Shown: positions 1 to 6,591, numbered from the stretch's first letter. The stretch is 7,172 nucleotides of DNA from Bacillota bacterium (GCA_030526765.1 JAUNCB010000051.1:1-7172); one strand, 5' to 3'. A program made the numbers and translations. The notes: generated from the sequence alone by a model not told the origin.

Positions 1-1069
1 CCTCATTAAGGAAACGCTGGGCATTGGTGTAATTTTCTGTCACAATGGCCTCGGAATGACCTGTGGAATATGTTCTGATATGCGCAATCGCTTCCTCTAT
101 ATCCTTCACCACTCTGGTAGACAAGATATAATCCGCATATTCTGTTCCCCAGTCCTCTTCTGTTGCCGCTACGGCACCGTCCACCAGCTGCTGTGTCCTT
201 TCATCTCCGCGGATCTCCACCTTTTTCTGCTGCAGCAGTCTGCCTACCTCAGGCAGAAAAGCTTCTGCGATCTTTTCATGCACCAGCAGGCTTTCACAGG
301 CATTACATACACCGGGACGCTGAGTCTTTGCATTGATGACGATTTTTGCCGCCTTTTCAAAATCCGCACTTTCATCCACATAGACATGGCAGTTGCCCAC
401 CCCTGTCTGGATGACAGGAACGGTACTGTTCTGCACCACGCTATTGATAAGCCCAGCACCACCTCTGGGAATCAGCACATCCAGATAGCCGTTCAGTCGC
501 ATCATTTCATTGGCTGTTTCTCTGGAGGTATCAGGCACCATCTGCACGCAGTCCGCAGGCAGTCCCTCTGCCTCCAATGCAGAACGAATGGCATTCACTA
601 CCGCATGATTGGTCTGGAAGGCCTCCTTGCCGCCTCTGAGGATCACCGAACTGCCTGCTTTCAGGCAAAGACCAAAGGCATCGGCTGTTACATTGGGTCT
701 GGCTTCAAAAATAATGCCGATAACCCCCATGGGTACCCGCTTCTGCCCTACTACCAGACCATTGTCCAGTTTTTTCATGGAAAGCACTTCTCCAACAGGA
801 TCGTCCAGCTTTGCCACCTGACGAAGCCCCTCCGCCATATCTGCCACACGGGCATCATTCAGTGTCAGTCTGTCGATAAAAGCACCCTTGATACCATTTG
901 CCAGTGCCGCATCCACATCTGCCTTATTTTTTGCAAGGATATCCGCCTTTGCCGCCATAATGGCATCTGCAGAAGCCAGTAACGCCTTATTCTTCACAGG
1001 CGCAGACAGTGTCGCCAGAACGACCGATGCCGCTTTTGCCCGTTTTCCCATTTCCACCAGATTACTCAT
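1..1069 (-). CDS. proA: Glutamate-5-semialdehyde dehydrogenase (gamma-glutamyl phosphate reductase), 3' end cut by window
   Basis: This enzyme reduces gamma-glutamyl phosphate to glutamate-5-semialdehyde with NADPH, the second step of cytosolic proline synthesis, using the product of ProB. The 356 visible residues cover most of the usual length of about 415; roughly the last 60 lie beyond the left edge. The translation has the family's aldehyde-dehydrogenase-like fold. Residues 112-126 contain VPMGVIGIIFEARPN, a glycine-rich stretch sits at 201-206 (PRGGAG), and the catalytic cysteine is expected at Cys255 in QRPGVCNA. The ATG at 1069-1067 follows GGGAGG at 1082-1077 with a 7-base spacer, and matches the usual ProA N-terminus (SNLVEMGKRAK). 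The start overlaps the TGA of the upstream cyclo-ligase gene as ATGA, so translation is probably coupled. It is the last operon gene visible here. The identification is secure; whether the C-terminus is intact cannot be seen. Confidence 0.97.
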   Translation of the reverse strand, partial: MSNLVEMGKRAKAASVVLATLSAPVKNKALLASADAIMAAKADILAKNKADVDAALANGIKGAFIDRLTLNDARVADMAEGLRQVAKLDDPVGEVLSMKKLDNGLVVGQKRVPMGVIGIIFEARPNVTADAFGLCLKAGSSVILRGGKEAFQTNHAVVNAIRSALEAEGLPADCVQMVPDTSRETANEMMRLNGYLDVLIPRGGAGLINSVVQNSTVPVIQTGVGNCHVYVDESADFEKAAKIVINAKTQRPGVCNACESLLVHEKIAEAFLPEVGRLLQQKKVEIRGDERTQQLVDGAVAATEEDWGTEYADYILSTRVVKDIEEAIAHIRTYSTGHSEAIVTENYTNAQRFLNE

Positions 1070-1623
1070 CCTTCTACCTCCCATCCATTTTCCGTTACAA
1101 TATCATCCAGAGGGATATCAAATTCTCCCACAGGTATCGTTGTTTCCGAAAGCTGCTCGGAAAAAGCAACCCCGATCCTGCGAAATCCCCCATGATTTTT
1201 AAAATAAGTATCATAATAACCGCCGCCATAACCCAGACGGTTCTTCTCCCGATCAAACAGCAGCCCCGGCACCAGAAACAGATCCCCTTCCTCCGGAGTA
1301 ACTATCGTTCCATAACAGGGCTCTGATACGCCAAAGCGACCAATCCGCAGATCTCCGTAGGATTCGATCCGCCAGAAGTTCATTTTTCTGTTCGCCGCCG
1401 TTTTCGGTACTGCAACGCCTTTCCCGTCTCTCCATGCCTGCAGAAGCAATGCACCCGTATCCACCTCCGAGCCGATGCTCACAAAGGTAAAAACACGTCT
1501 TGCCTTTTTGTAGGCATCGCTTTCCAGAATATGCGCCATGATGCGCCGACTTTTCTCCGCCCGCTCTGCCGCAGGAATAGCATTTCTTTTCGCAAGCGCA
1601 TCCTGCCTCAGTTGTATTTTCAT
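1066..1623 (-). CDS. fau: 5-formyltetrahydrofolate cyclo-ligase (5,10-methenyltetrahydrofolate synthetase)
   Basis: The enzyme converts 5-formyltetrahydrofolate to 5,10-methenyltetrahydrofolate using ATP, recovering a folate form that inhibits other folate enzymes. Homologues are also called MTHFS, FthC, YgfA and YqgN. The protein is 185 residues, normal for the family. The N-terminus QLRQDALAKRNAIP with a following AERAEKS matches the basic ATP/substrate region, and the C-terminal half has the signature LGYGGGYYD, which binds nucleotide phosphate. The reading frame stays open further upstream (to 1806), but the ATG at 1623-1621 is chosen because GGAGG lies at 1637-1633 with a 9-base spacer, the family N-terminus begins here, and any longer form would lie inside the upstream gene. 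It overlaps the stop of the DUF2085 gene and the start of proA, each as ATGA. In Clostridia this gene often travels with proline genes; I know of no direct metabolic link. Confidence 0.94.
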   Translation of the reverse strand: MKIQLRQDALAKRNAIPAAERAEKSRRIMAHILESDAYKKARRVFTFVSIGSEVDTGALLLQAWRDGKGVAVPKTAANRKMNFWRIESYGDLRIGRFGVSEPCYGTIVTPEEGDLFLVPGLLFDREKNRLGYGGGYYDTYFKNHGGFRRIGVAFSEQLSETTIPVGEFDIPLDDIVTENGWEVEG

Positions 1624-2252
1624 ACTACCAAACCTCCGATCAAAAACAGGAGCACAGCCGCACAGCCTATCGAGATCCGCCAGTAAGGCAGCTTTCTCTT
1701 CTTTCCTGCCAGCTTCAAAACCAGCCAGAAAACACCACCCCAGAGCAGGATCTCCCCTGCCACGGAAAGCAGAGCGGCTATCCCATGAAACGGAAGCCCT
1801 GCCCACAGGCTCAGTCCGATCCCTGCGGAAACAAGCATAAGCATCAAAAGTTCTCGGCTGTTCTCATAAACAGGTGCTGTATTGTCTCCTGCAGGATCAA
1901 AATTTACCGCCAATAAAAGCATTCCCGGTAAAATCACCCCAACAAGGCTTCCCGTCAGAAGGCGCAGAAACGCACTGCTTTGCCAGAAGCCCAGATAACT
2001 GCCCAGCCCGTCTGCCGCCACAGGCAGGATCGCCGCTGCCGTCAACAGAGCCTGCGGCAGGGAAAAGGGGCGATTCCCCTCCTTTCTTCCTTTCCAAAAA
2101 AGGAAGAAAAACGCAAAAAATGCCCCTAGATAGATACCCGTGCAGCGGGCACAAAGGGGCATCTGCATTCCATCAAAATATAAACTGCGCTCCGCCATCC
2201 TGTGACAGACGGCAGCGCCAAACCTGCTTAATAATTCCATCCCATCAGGCAT
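1620..2252 (-). CDS. DUF2085 family multi-pass membrane protein
   Basis: An integral membrane protein of unknown function, 210 residues. It shows the features I associate with DUF2085: an N-terminal CHR at residues 16-18 followed by ER, then CARCTGIYLG at 34-43, and a later DG (81-82) followed by a conserved LRLLTGSLVG stretch (97-106). Cys16, His17, Cys34 and Cys37 could form a metal or redox site near the membrane; this is inference. Hydrophobic segments lie at about 38-54, 66-83, 95-116, 134-153, 158-182 and 191-210, so five or six membrane passes. The ATG at 2252-2250 overlaps the end of the zinc-ribbon gene by 8 bases. An ATG at 2240 would avoid the overlap. Neither has a clear ribosome binding site, so initiation probably depends on termination of the upstream gene. 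The stop overlaps the next start as ATGA. Confidence 0.85.
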   Translation of the reverse strand: MPDGMELLSRFGAAVCHRMAERSLYFDGMQMPLCARCTGIYLGAFFAFFFLFWKGRKEGNRPFSLPQALLTAAAILPVAADGLGSYLGFWQSSAFLRLLTGSLVGVILPGMLLLAVNFDPAGDNTAPVYENSRELLMLMLVSAGIGLSLWAGLPFHGIAALLSVAGEILLWGGVFWLVLKLAGKKRKLPYWRISIGCAAVLLFLIGGLVV

Positions 2253-2739
2253 AATTGATCATATAATGTGTTGTGCTGCCCAGAAAAGTGCTAAAAACAC
2301 AGCACAGCAGAGAGAATGCCAGCATCACAACACTGACGATCAGCAGCAACTTGCCAAAGCTGCGGTAATCCTCCGCAGGGCTTTTCATCAGAACCGCACC
2401 TGCAACACAGCCTGCCACAGCACCCACACCGCCAACCATCACGATCAGTACGATCACGATGATCTTCAGCACAGGATGGATCTTTGCTTCGGAAGCAGGA
2501 GCGGTTTTCTTTGTATATTCCGCTTCTCCCGTTTCCTCATTGCTTTCAAAATGATAGGTTTTCCCGCTTTCTTCCTCCACGGTAAATTCCTCTACCTTTT
2601 CTGCCTTACTTTCTTCTGTCTTTATTTCTTCCGCCTGTCCCTCAATAAACGCCCCTGTCGTATTATTTCTTACATGGCACACGGGACAGCCCATACTTTC
2701 ATCCAGAATCTGTCTACCGCAGTTTGGACAATAACTCAT
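2245..2739 (-). CDS. Zinc-ribbon protein with acidic linker and two membrane segments
   Basis: A 164-residue protein of unknown function. The N-terminus carries a short zinc ribbon with CPNCG at residues 4-8 and CPVC at 18-21, so Cys4, Cys7, Cys18 and Cys21 would bind one zinc ion. A low-complexity, strongly acidic region follows (about 34-76, rich in Glu and Lys). Two hydrophobic segments lie at about 89-117 and 129-153, separated by a short loop (KSPAEDYRSFGK). No signal peptide is seen, so the ribbon is probably cytosolic. The ATG at 2739-2737 follows AGGAGG at 2752-2747 with a 7-base spacer. It starts 18 bases after the proB stop and overlaps the DUF2085 gene, so it is co-transcribed with both. 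N-terminal zinc ribbons joined to membrane helices are common in Firmicutes and usually unassigned. Pairing with the downstream Cys-rich membrane protein suggests, but does not show, a joint role. Confidence 0.85.
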   Translation of the reverse strand: MSYCPNCGRQILDESMGCPVCHVRNNTTGAFIEGQAEEIKTEESKAEKVEEFTVEEESGKTYHFESNEETGEAEYTKKTAPASEAKIHPVLKIIVIVLIVMVGGVGAVAGCVAGAVLMKSPAEDYRSFGKLLLIVSVVMLAFSLLCCVFSTFLGSTTHYMINYA

Positions 2740-2757
2740 ACCGTTTCCTCCTTTTTC

Positions 2758-3543
2758 TTAGCCGAACAGCGTTCCGACATCCTCCCCATCCATAATGCGA
2801 TGGATGACCTTCGGGTCTTCTCCCAGAGCGATCGCCATCTGCACACCGGCAGAAAGAGAGATCTCTGCTGCCTGCAGCTTTGTTTTCATACCGCCCACGC
2901 TGAATTCCGAGCCTTTCTTTTCCCCTGCCATCGCCTTGATCTCCTCCGTGACTGCTGCCACGTGGGAAACACGGACTGCATCCGCATTATGGCGAGGATC
3001 TTTATCATACAGTGCATCAATATCCGTCAGAAGGATCAGAAGATCCGCCTCCACGATCTCTGCCACCATGGCAGAAAGGCGGTCATTGTCGGATATTTCA
3101 ATTTCATAGGTTGAGATCGTATCATTGGCATTGATGATGGGAACGATCCCCATTTCCAGCAGGGTCATCAATGTATTATGGGTATTCTCATAACGGCTTT
3201 CACTGTTCAGTTCTTCCTTTGTCAGAAGCACCTGTGCCACCGTCTGATTATATCTGTTGAAAAAATTCTGATAAATCTGCATCAGCATTGCCTGCCCCAC
3301 TGCCGCCGCTGCCTGCTTTTCCTTTGTAACGGTCGGGCGTTCCTTCATATTCATACGCACCGCACCTACGCCAATGGCACCGCTGGTTACAAGGATGACC
3401 TCCTTGCCGCGGTTGCGCAGGTCTGTCAGCACCCATGCCAGTTCCTCGATCCGCTTCAGGTTCAGCCTGCCGCCGGGATATGTAATGGTGGAGGTTCCCA
3501 CCTTCACTACGATTCTGTTACAGTCCTTTAATCCTTCTCTCAA
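2758..3543 (-). CDS. proB: Glutamate 5-kinase, short form without PUA domain, TTG start
   Basis: ProB phosphorylates glutamate to gamma-glutamyl phosphate with ATP, the first and normally feedback-inhibited step of proline synthesis; ProA takes the product. The 261 residues form one amino-acid-kinase domain: VVKVGTST at 12-19 (phosphate-binding lysine), VTSGAIG at 52-58, NANDT at 138-142, DNDRLSA at 152-158, LLTDIDALYDKDP at 171-183 (nucleotide site) and GGMKTKLQAA at 217-226. It ends at GTLFG, exactly where longer forms (about 367 residues) continue into a C-terminal PUA domain, so this is a natural short form rather than a broken gene. The start is TTG at 3543-3541: GGAGG lies 7 bases upstream, the family N-terminus begins here, and the next in-frame ATG (residue 64) would remove essential motifs. 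First gene of the operon that ends with proA. Confidence 0.96.
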   Translation of the reverse strand: MREGLKDCNRIVVKVGTSTITYPGGRLNLKRIEELAWVLTDLRNRGKEVILVTSGAIGVGAVRMNMKERPTVTKEKQAAAAVGQAMLMQIYQNFFNRYNQTVAQVLLTKEELNSESRYENTHNTLMTLLEMGIVPIINANDTISTYEIEISDNDRLSAMVAEIVEADLLILLTDIDALYDKDPRHNADAVRVSHVAAVTEEIKAMAGEKKGSEFSVGGMKTKLQAAEISLSAGVQMAIALGEDPKVIHRIMDGEDVGTLFG

Positions 3544-3550
3544 AACGTCC

Positions 3551-3555
3551 CCTCC
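3551..3555 (-). promoter_or_regulatory. Ribosome binding site that fixes the proB TTG start
   Basis: On the minus strand GGAGG (within GGAGGGG) lies 7 bases before TTG at 3543-3541. No ATG or GTG is available at a workable distance, so this site supports initiation at TTG. Confidence 0.85.
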
Positions 3556-3585
3556 GTTTCTTTTCTGAATTTCTCCTCATTTTAT

Positions 3586-3614
3586 AGTATACACCAATTC
3601 CGATCCATAAAAAA
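3586..3614 (-). promoter_or_regulatory. Probable promoter of the proB-proA operon
   Basis: On the minus strand a TATACT -10 box lies at 3591-3586, with a poor TTTTTT -35 at 3614-3609 and a 17-base spacer. A second -10-like TATAAA overlaps just downstream, so the exact box is uncertain. The site is just after the glnS terminator and about 45 bases before the proB start. The leader would be too short for a T-box or other riboswitch. Confidence 0.45.
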
Positions 3615-3630
3615 GGAAAAAAATCTTAAG

Positions 3631-3655
3631 AAAAAGGCGAACCCTTCGGTTCGCC
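3631..3655 (-). terminator. Intrinsic terminator of glnS
   Basis: On the minus strand, 11 bases after the glnS stop codon, an 8-base-pair perfect stem GGCGAACC/GGTTCGCC (arms 3655-3648 and 3643-3636) with a four-base GAAG loop is followed by TTTTT (3635-3631). It separates glnS from the proB operon. Confidence 0.92.
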
Positions 3656-3666
3656 CATTTGCTTGC

Positions 3667-5346
3667 TTATTTTACTTTAAAGGAGCTCTTCAGAGAAACA
3701 ATGCGGTTAAATACCAGATGTTCTTCTGTAGTATCCTTTGTGTCTACGATATAATATCCGTTTCTCATGAACTGGAAGCGTTCCCCCTTCGCTGCACCCT
3801 TGATGGAAGGCTCAATAAAGCATTCCTTCACCTCCAGAGAGGTAGGGTTCATGATCATTTCCCCATTGGGATCTTCGGGGTTATCCAGCATCATATGGTC
3901 ATACAGTCTTGCGGTTGCAGGTACATTTTCTGTTGCGCTTACCCAGTGCAGTGTACCCTTTACCTTTCTGCCGTCGGGAGCGTTGCCGCCTCTTGTTTCG
4001 GGATCGTAGGTGCAGTGTACTTCTGTCACAACACCGTTTTCATCCTTCACAAAGTCTGTGCAGGTTACAAAATAAGCACCTTTCAGACGAACCTCCTTGC
4101 CGGGAGCCAGACGGAAGAATTTTTTCACAGGCTCTTCCATAAAGTCTTCTCTTTCGATATATACTTCTCTTGTGAAAGGAACCTCTCTTGTACCCAGTTC
4201 GGGGTTTTCGGGGTTATTTTCCACTTCGATCATTTCTGCCTGACCTTCGGGATAGTTTGTGATCACTACCTTCAGAGGATCCAGAACCGCCATAACCACC
4301 TTTGCTTTTGCTTTCAGATCATCACGGATGCAGTAATCCAGAAGGCTGCTGTCAACGATGCTGTTTGCCTTGGACACACCGATTCTTTCACAGAAATCAC
4401 GGATGGATTCGGGAGTATATCCACGGCGGCGCAGACCGCTGATGGTCGGCATACGAGGATCATCCCAGCCGTCAACCAGATTATTTTCCACCAGTGCACG
4501 CAGTTTTCTCTTGCTCATTACTGTATTTGTCATACCCAGACGGGCAAACTCGATCTGTCTGGGAGGATTTACTGTATAGCCCGCTTCTCTTACCACCCAG
4601 TCATAGAGAGGTCTGTGGTCTTCAAATTCCATAGTACAGATGGAGTGGGTAATGCCTTCGATGGCATCCTCCAGAGGGTGTGCAAAGTCATACATGGGAT
4701 AGATGCACCATTCATCCCCTGTTGTGTGGTGTGTGGAATGGGAAATACGATAGATAACAGGGTCTCTCATATTGATATTGGGAGATGCCATGTCGATCTT
4801 CGCACGCAGTGTTTTGGAGCCATCGGGGAATTCCCCTGCTTTCATTCTTTCAAACAGCTCCAGATTTTCTTCCACACTTCTGTTTCTGTAAGGGCTTTCC
4901 TTACCGGGTGTGGACAGCGTACCGCGGTATTCTCTCATTTCTTCCGCTGTCAGTTCGCAGACAAATGCCTTGCCCTCCTTGATCAGCTTCACTGCCACTT
5001 CATAGTATTTATCAAAATAACTGGAAGCATAATACAGTCTGTCTTCCCAGTCGAAGCCCAGCCATTTTACGTCTTCCTGAATGGATTCTACATATTCCAC
5101 ATCTTCCTTTGTGGGGTTTGTATCGTCAAAGCGCAGGTTGCATTTGCCGCCGTACAGCTTTGCCAGACCAAAGTTCAGGCAGATGGATTTTGCATGACCG
5201 ATGTGCAGGTAGCCGTTGGGTTCGGGCGGGAATCTTGTGTTGATCTTATTCAGTTCGCCCTTCAGGTCTTCCTGGATGTAATTGTGGATAAAGTTACCTG
5301 TTGCACCCAGACCGCCGTTGTTTTCCATGATTTTTTCTTCAGCCAT
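3667..5346 (-). CDS. glnS: Glutaminyl-tRNA synthetase
   Basis: A class I aminoacyl-tRNA synthetase that attaches glutamine to tRNA-Gln in the cytosol using ATP. The 559 residues are close to the E. coli enzyme (about 554). [15 protein letters not shown] at 40-54 carries the HIGH signature (48-51), and VMSKRK at 276-281 is the KMSKS-type loop. Residues 213-252 ([22 protein letters not shown], then [10 protein letters not shown]) are typical of GlnRS rather than GluRS. The C-terminal half is the two-barrel anticodon-binding region, ending in the usual GERFQF, GYY and VFNR elements. The frame is open for 70 more codons upstream, but the ATG at 5346-5344 is chosen for its AGGAGGG site, and because the extra stretch has no family resemblance and runs over the promoter. 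It stands alone with its own promoter and terminator. Many Firmicutes make Gln-tRNA through GatCAB instead, so a direct GlnRS may reflect old transfer; its base use does not differ visibly from its neighbours. Confidence 0.97.
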   Translation of the reverse strand: MAEEKIMENNGGLGATGNFIHNYIQEDLKGELNKINTRFPPEPNGYLHIGHAKSICLNFGLAKLYGGKCNLRFDDTNPTKEDVEYVESIQEDVKWLGFDWEDRLYYASSYFDKYYEVAVKLIKEGKAFVCELTAEEMREYRGTLSTPGKESPYRNRSVEENLELFERMKAGEFPDGSKTLRAKIDMASPNINMRDPVIYRISHSTHHTTGDEWCIYPMYDFAHPLEDAIEGITHSICTMEFEDHRPLYDWVVREAGYTVNPPRQIEFARLGMTNTVMSKRKLRALVENNLVDGWDDPRMPTISGLRRRGYTPESIRDFCERIGVSKANSIVDSSLLDYCIRDDLKAKAKVVMAVLDPLKVVITNYPEGQAEMIEVENNPENPELGTREVPFTREVYIEREDFMEEPVKKFFRLAPGKEVRLKGAYFVTCTDFVKDENGVVTEVHCTYDPETRGGNAPDGRKVKGTLHWVSATENVPATARLYDHMMLDNPEDPNGEMIMNPTSLEVKECFIEPSIKGAAKGERFQFMRNGYYIVDTKDTTEEHLVFNRIVSLKSSFKVK

Positions 5347-5352
5347 TGGTCG

Positions 5353-5359
5353 CCCTCCT
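5353..5359 (-). promoter_or_regulatory. Ribosome binding site that fixes the glnS start
   Basis: On the minus strand AGGAGGG ends 6 bases before the ATG at 5346-5344. It selects this ATG over the open frame that continues upstream to 5556. Confidence 0.85.
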
Positions 5360-5406
5360 ATATTTTCATTCATATCAGAATTTTTCACAGCATAGCATGA
5401 TACTTT

Positions 5407-5435
5407 ATTATAATACAAGGATGGTTTGATGGCAA
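5407..5435 (-). promoter_or_regulatory. Promoter of glnS
   Basis: On the minus strand TTGCCA (-35, 5435-5430) and a perfect TATAAT (-10, 5412-5407) are separated by 17 bases. Transcription would begin near 5400, giving a leader of about 55 bases. No T-box features fit in that length. Confidence 0.8.
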
Positions 5436-5438
5436 GAA

Positions 5439-5470
5439 ACAGGAAAACTTTTTTTCTCTTCCTTTCCTGT
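5439..5470. repeat. Inverted repeat between two divergent promoters
   Basis: ACAGGAAA at 5439-5446 and TTTCCTGT at 5463-5470 are exact reverse complements with a 16-base pyrimidine-rich spacer. They lie between the -35 boxes of the glnS promoter (5430-5435) and the plus-strand promoter (5479-5484). The location fits an operator for a dimeric regulator, but the A/T-rich context means chance is possible. Confidence 0.4.
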
Positions 5471-5478
5471 AAAACCGA

Positions 5479-5507
5479 TTGAAAAGAAATACAAAAAAAT
5501 GTAAAAT
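5479..5507 (+). promoter_or_regulatory. Promoter of the small gene at 5537
   Basis: TTGAAA (5479-5484) and TAAAAT (5502-5507) are separated by 17 bases. Transcription would start near 5514. The gene's ribosome binding site GGGGAGG is at 5523-5529, 7 bases before the ATG. Confidence 0.65.
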
Positions 5508-5536
5508 AGGCATAATGAATTCGGGGAGGTTTCTTT

Positions 5537-6001
5537 ATGCTTGCTTTCACAGTCAACGATACAAAATCTTTTATGAATCTGCTTCTGAAGGGCGATACCT
5601 TCGATCATTTCCACTTTCGGCAGGGAGAGGTTCACACCTTTGCCTCCTTTATTATGGAAGGCAGGCGTGATCCCGATTTCTACAGCACGGAGGAACTGGA
5701 GCAGGGACTTTCCCGCTATGTTCTGTGGGCAGAAATGCGCCCCTTTGTTTTTCAGTCGATCAAAGGCAGTAAGCTTCCCAAAAGCATCAAGCTGGTATTC
5801 TCTCTGCCTGAGGAAAAGCTGGAGCATCTGCCGAATACCTCTGCCGCATTTCTGAATATCCTCTTCAAAAATAATACCATCCTCTGTACCACTGCCCTTT
5901 CCCAGACCAGTTTTTCTCTGGATAAAAGCAGCGAAAAACGCTGGGAGGAATATGTACTCAAATTCTTCCGAAAAAACAACATTGGCATACAGACAGAATA
6001 A
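5537..6001 (+). CDS. Uncharacterised small protein, possibly DUF5721 family
   Basis: A 154-residue soluble protein of unknown function. The ATG at 5537 follows GGGGAGG with a 7-base spacer. No signal peptide, membrane segment or familiar catalytic motif is visible. The N-terminus ([20 protein letters not shown] followed by HFHF) and the central DFYSTEELE resemble, from memory, Lachnospiraceae proteins grouped as DUF5721; I could not check this. Residues about 60-110 have an alternating pattern ([20 protein letters not shown], then LVFSLP) suggestive of mixed alpha/beta structure, and the C-terminus is basic and aromatic ([15 protein letters not shown]). It has its own promoter and a terminator directly after the stop, so it is a complete single-gene unit, divergent from glnS. 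Codon use resembles the neighbouring genes. Real coding is likely because of the strong start site, promoter and terminator; its function is open. Confidence 0.85.
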   Translation: MLAFTVNDTKSFMNLLLKGDTFDHFHFRQGEVHTFASFIMEGRRDPDFYSTEELEQGLSRYVLWAEMRPFVFQSIKGSKLPKSIKLVFSLPEEKLEHLPNTSAAFLNILFKNNTILCTTALSQTSFSLDKSSEKRWEEYVLKFFRKNNIGIQTE

Positions 6002-6004
6002 ACG

Positions 6005-6045
6005 AAAAAAACGGAATCTGCCCTAAGACAGCATTCCGTTTTTTT
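6005..6045. terminator. Bidirectional intrinsic terminator between convergent genes
   Basis: ACGGAAT (6011-6017) pairs with ATTCCGT (6033-6039), the stem continues inward through CTG/CAG with one bulged C (6032), and the loop is about 8 bases. Runs of A at 6005-6011 and T at 6039-6045 give a T tract on both strands. It begins 3 bases after the stop of the plus-strand gene and 6 bases after the stop of the minus-strand gene, so it can serve both. Confidence 0.92.
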
Positions 6046-6051
6046 CATGGA

Positions 6052-6591
6052 TCATGCAACTGCTCTGTTGTCCATTTCTTCGATCCAGATACAGCGGTCT
6101 GCCTGCAGTGCTTCCGCCAGTGCCAGTGCTGCTGCATCTCCGCCGTTTTTCAGCGTTACGATCTCTCCATCCTCCGTGATGCCCTGATCCCCCACTGCAA
6201 GAACGATTTTTCCCTGCTTGATTTCCTCTTTGATCCTCATCGGATCAACATGGGCGATCTCCCCATTGCCATACTCTTCCGTTGTATAGATCCCCGTCTG
6301 ATACGCCTGCAAGGATACCGCAGGCATTTCCATTTCCTCTAATGCGATGGCCAACAATGCCGCTGTCATCTGTGCGCCCGCAGAAAGCAGCAGATCCATT
6401 TCCCGCAGGGATGGCTTGCCATTCAGTTCCATTGCCTTTTTCCGCAGCTCCGCTTCCTGTCCCTCCATGGCAGACACCACAGCCAGCACTGCATTCCCCT
6501 TCTGATATTCCGCCATGCAATATCTCGCCGCTTCATAAATGCTATCTTTATCAATCATTGCCTCCGAGGCAAATCGGATCATCGTCAACAT
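6052..6591 (-). CDS. Short aspartokinase-like protein lacking the catalytic motifs (probable pseudoenzyme)
   Basis: The 179 residues follow the N-terminal part of the aspartokinase catalytic domain (amino-acid-kinase fold) in order: AVLAVVSAMEG at 34-44, LREMDLLLSAGAQ at 62-74, VSLQAYQTGIYTTEEYG at 92-108, HVDPMRIKEEIKQGKIVLAV at 114-133, then GDQGITEDGEIVTL at 134-147. The residues expected for catalysis are not there. The N-terminal KFGGTS is replaced by IRFASE; the Glu of the GEQ motif (aspartate binding) is Ala73; RGGSD is NGGD with one residue missing; and the nucleotide motif TDVDG reads EEMDN just before the end. The rest of the kinase domain and both ACT domains (normal length 400 or more) are absent. 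It is therefore unlikely to phosphorylate aspartate; a ligand-binding or regulatory role is inference. The ATG at 6591 is chosen over an upstream TTG because GGAGG lies 9 bases before it. It has its own promoter and terminator, with no internal stop or frameshift. An AraC-type gene diverges from it. Confidence 0.82.
   Translation of the reverse strand: MLTMIRFASEAMIDKDSIYEAARYCMAEYQKGNAVLAVVSAMEGQEAELRKKAMELNGKPSLREMDLLLSAGAQMTAALLAIALEEMEMPAVSLQAYQTGIYTTEEYGNGEIAHVDPMRIKEEIKQGKIVLAVGDQGITEDGEIVTLKNGGDAAALALAEALQADRCIWIEEMDNRAVA

Noticed and set aside
56..982. A 308-codon open frame on the plus strand, opposite proA
   Set aside because: It is antisense to clear ProA coding sequence, has Cys/His-rich composition and no family resemblance.
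1624..1806. N-terminal extension of the folate cyclo-ligase
   Set aside because: The extra 61 codons lie within the DUF2085 coding sequence, lack family resemblance, and the ATG at 1623 has a good ribosome binding site.
2266..3114. A 282-codon open frame on the plus strand, opposite the zinc-ribbon gene and proB
   Set aside because: It spans the antisense of two real genes and their junction, with no start signal and no recognisable domain.
3544..3630. A T-box or other riboswitch leader for the proline operon
   Set aside because: The distance from the probable promoter to the start is about 45 bases, too short for a T-box, and no conserved elements are present.
3718..5400. A 560-codon open frame on the plus strand, opposite glnS
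   Set aside because: It lies antisense to a full-length, highly conserved GlnRS. Its translation is unusually rich in Cys, His and Phe and matches no family I know, and I see no ribosome binding site. It is a by-product of glnS codon use.
5439..5470. The inverted repeat as a terminator
   Set aside because: It is upstream of both divergent genes with no transcript expected to run into it, and no T tract follows either arm; an operator is the better guess.
5347..5556. N-terminal extension of GlnRS by 70 residues
   Set aside because: It would cover the glnS promoter and run into the divergent gene; the ATG at 5346 has AGGAGGG at the right distance and gives a normal length.
5408..5827. A 139-codon minus-strand frame opposite the small gene at 5537
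   Set aside because: It crosses both divergent promoters and lacks a start site; the plus-strand frame has promoter, ribosome binding site and terminator.
6052..6591. The aspartokinase-like gene as a frameshifted or truncated pseudogene
   Set aside because: There is no internal stop, no remaining kinase or ACT coding sequence downstream, and the gene has start and stop signals of its own. A short maintained protein fits better, though decay is not excluded.
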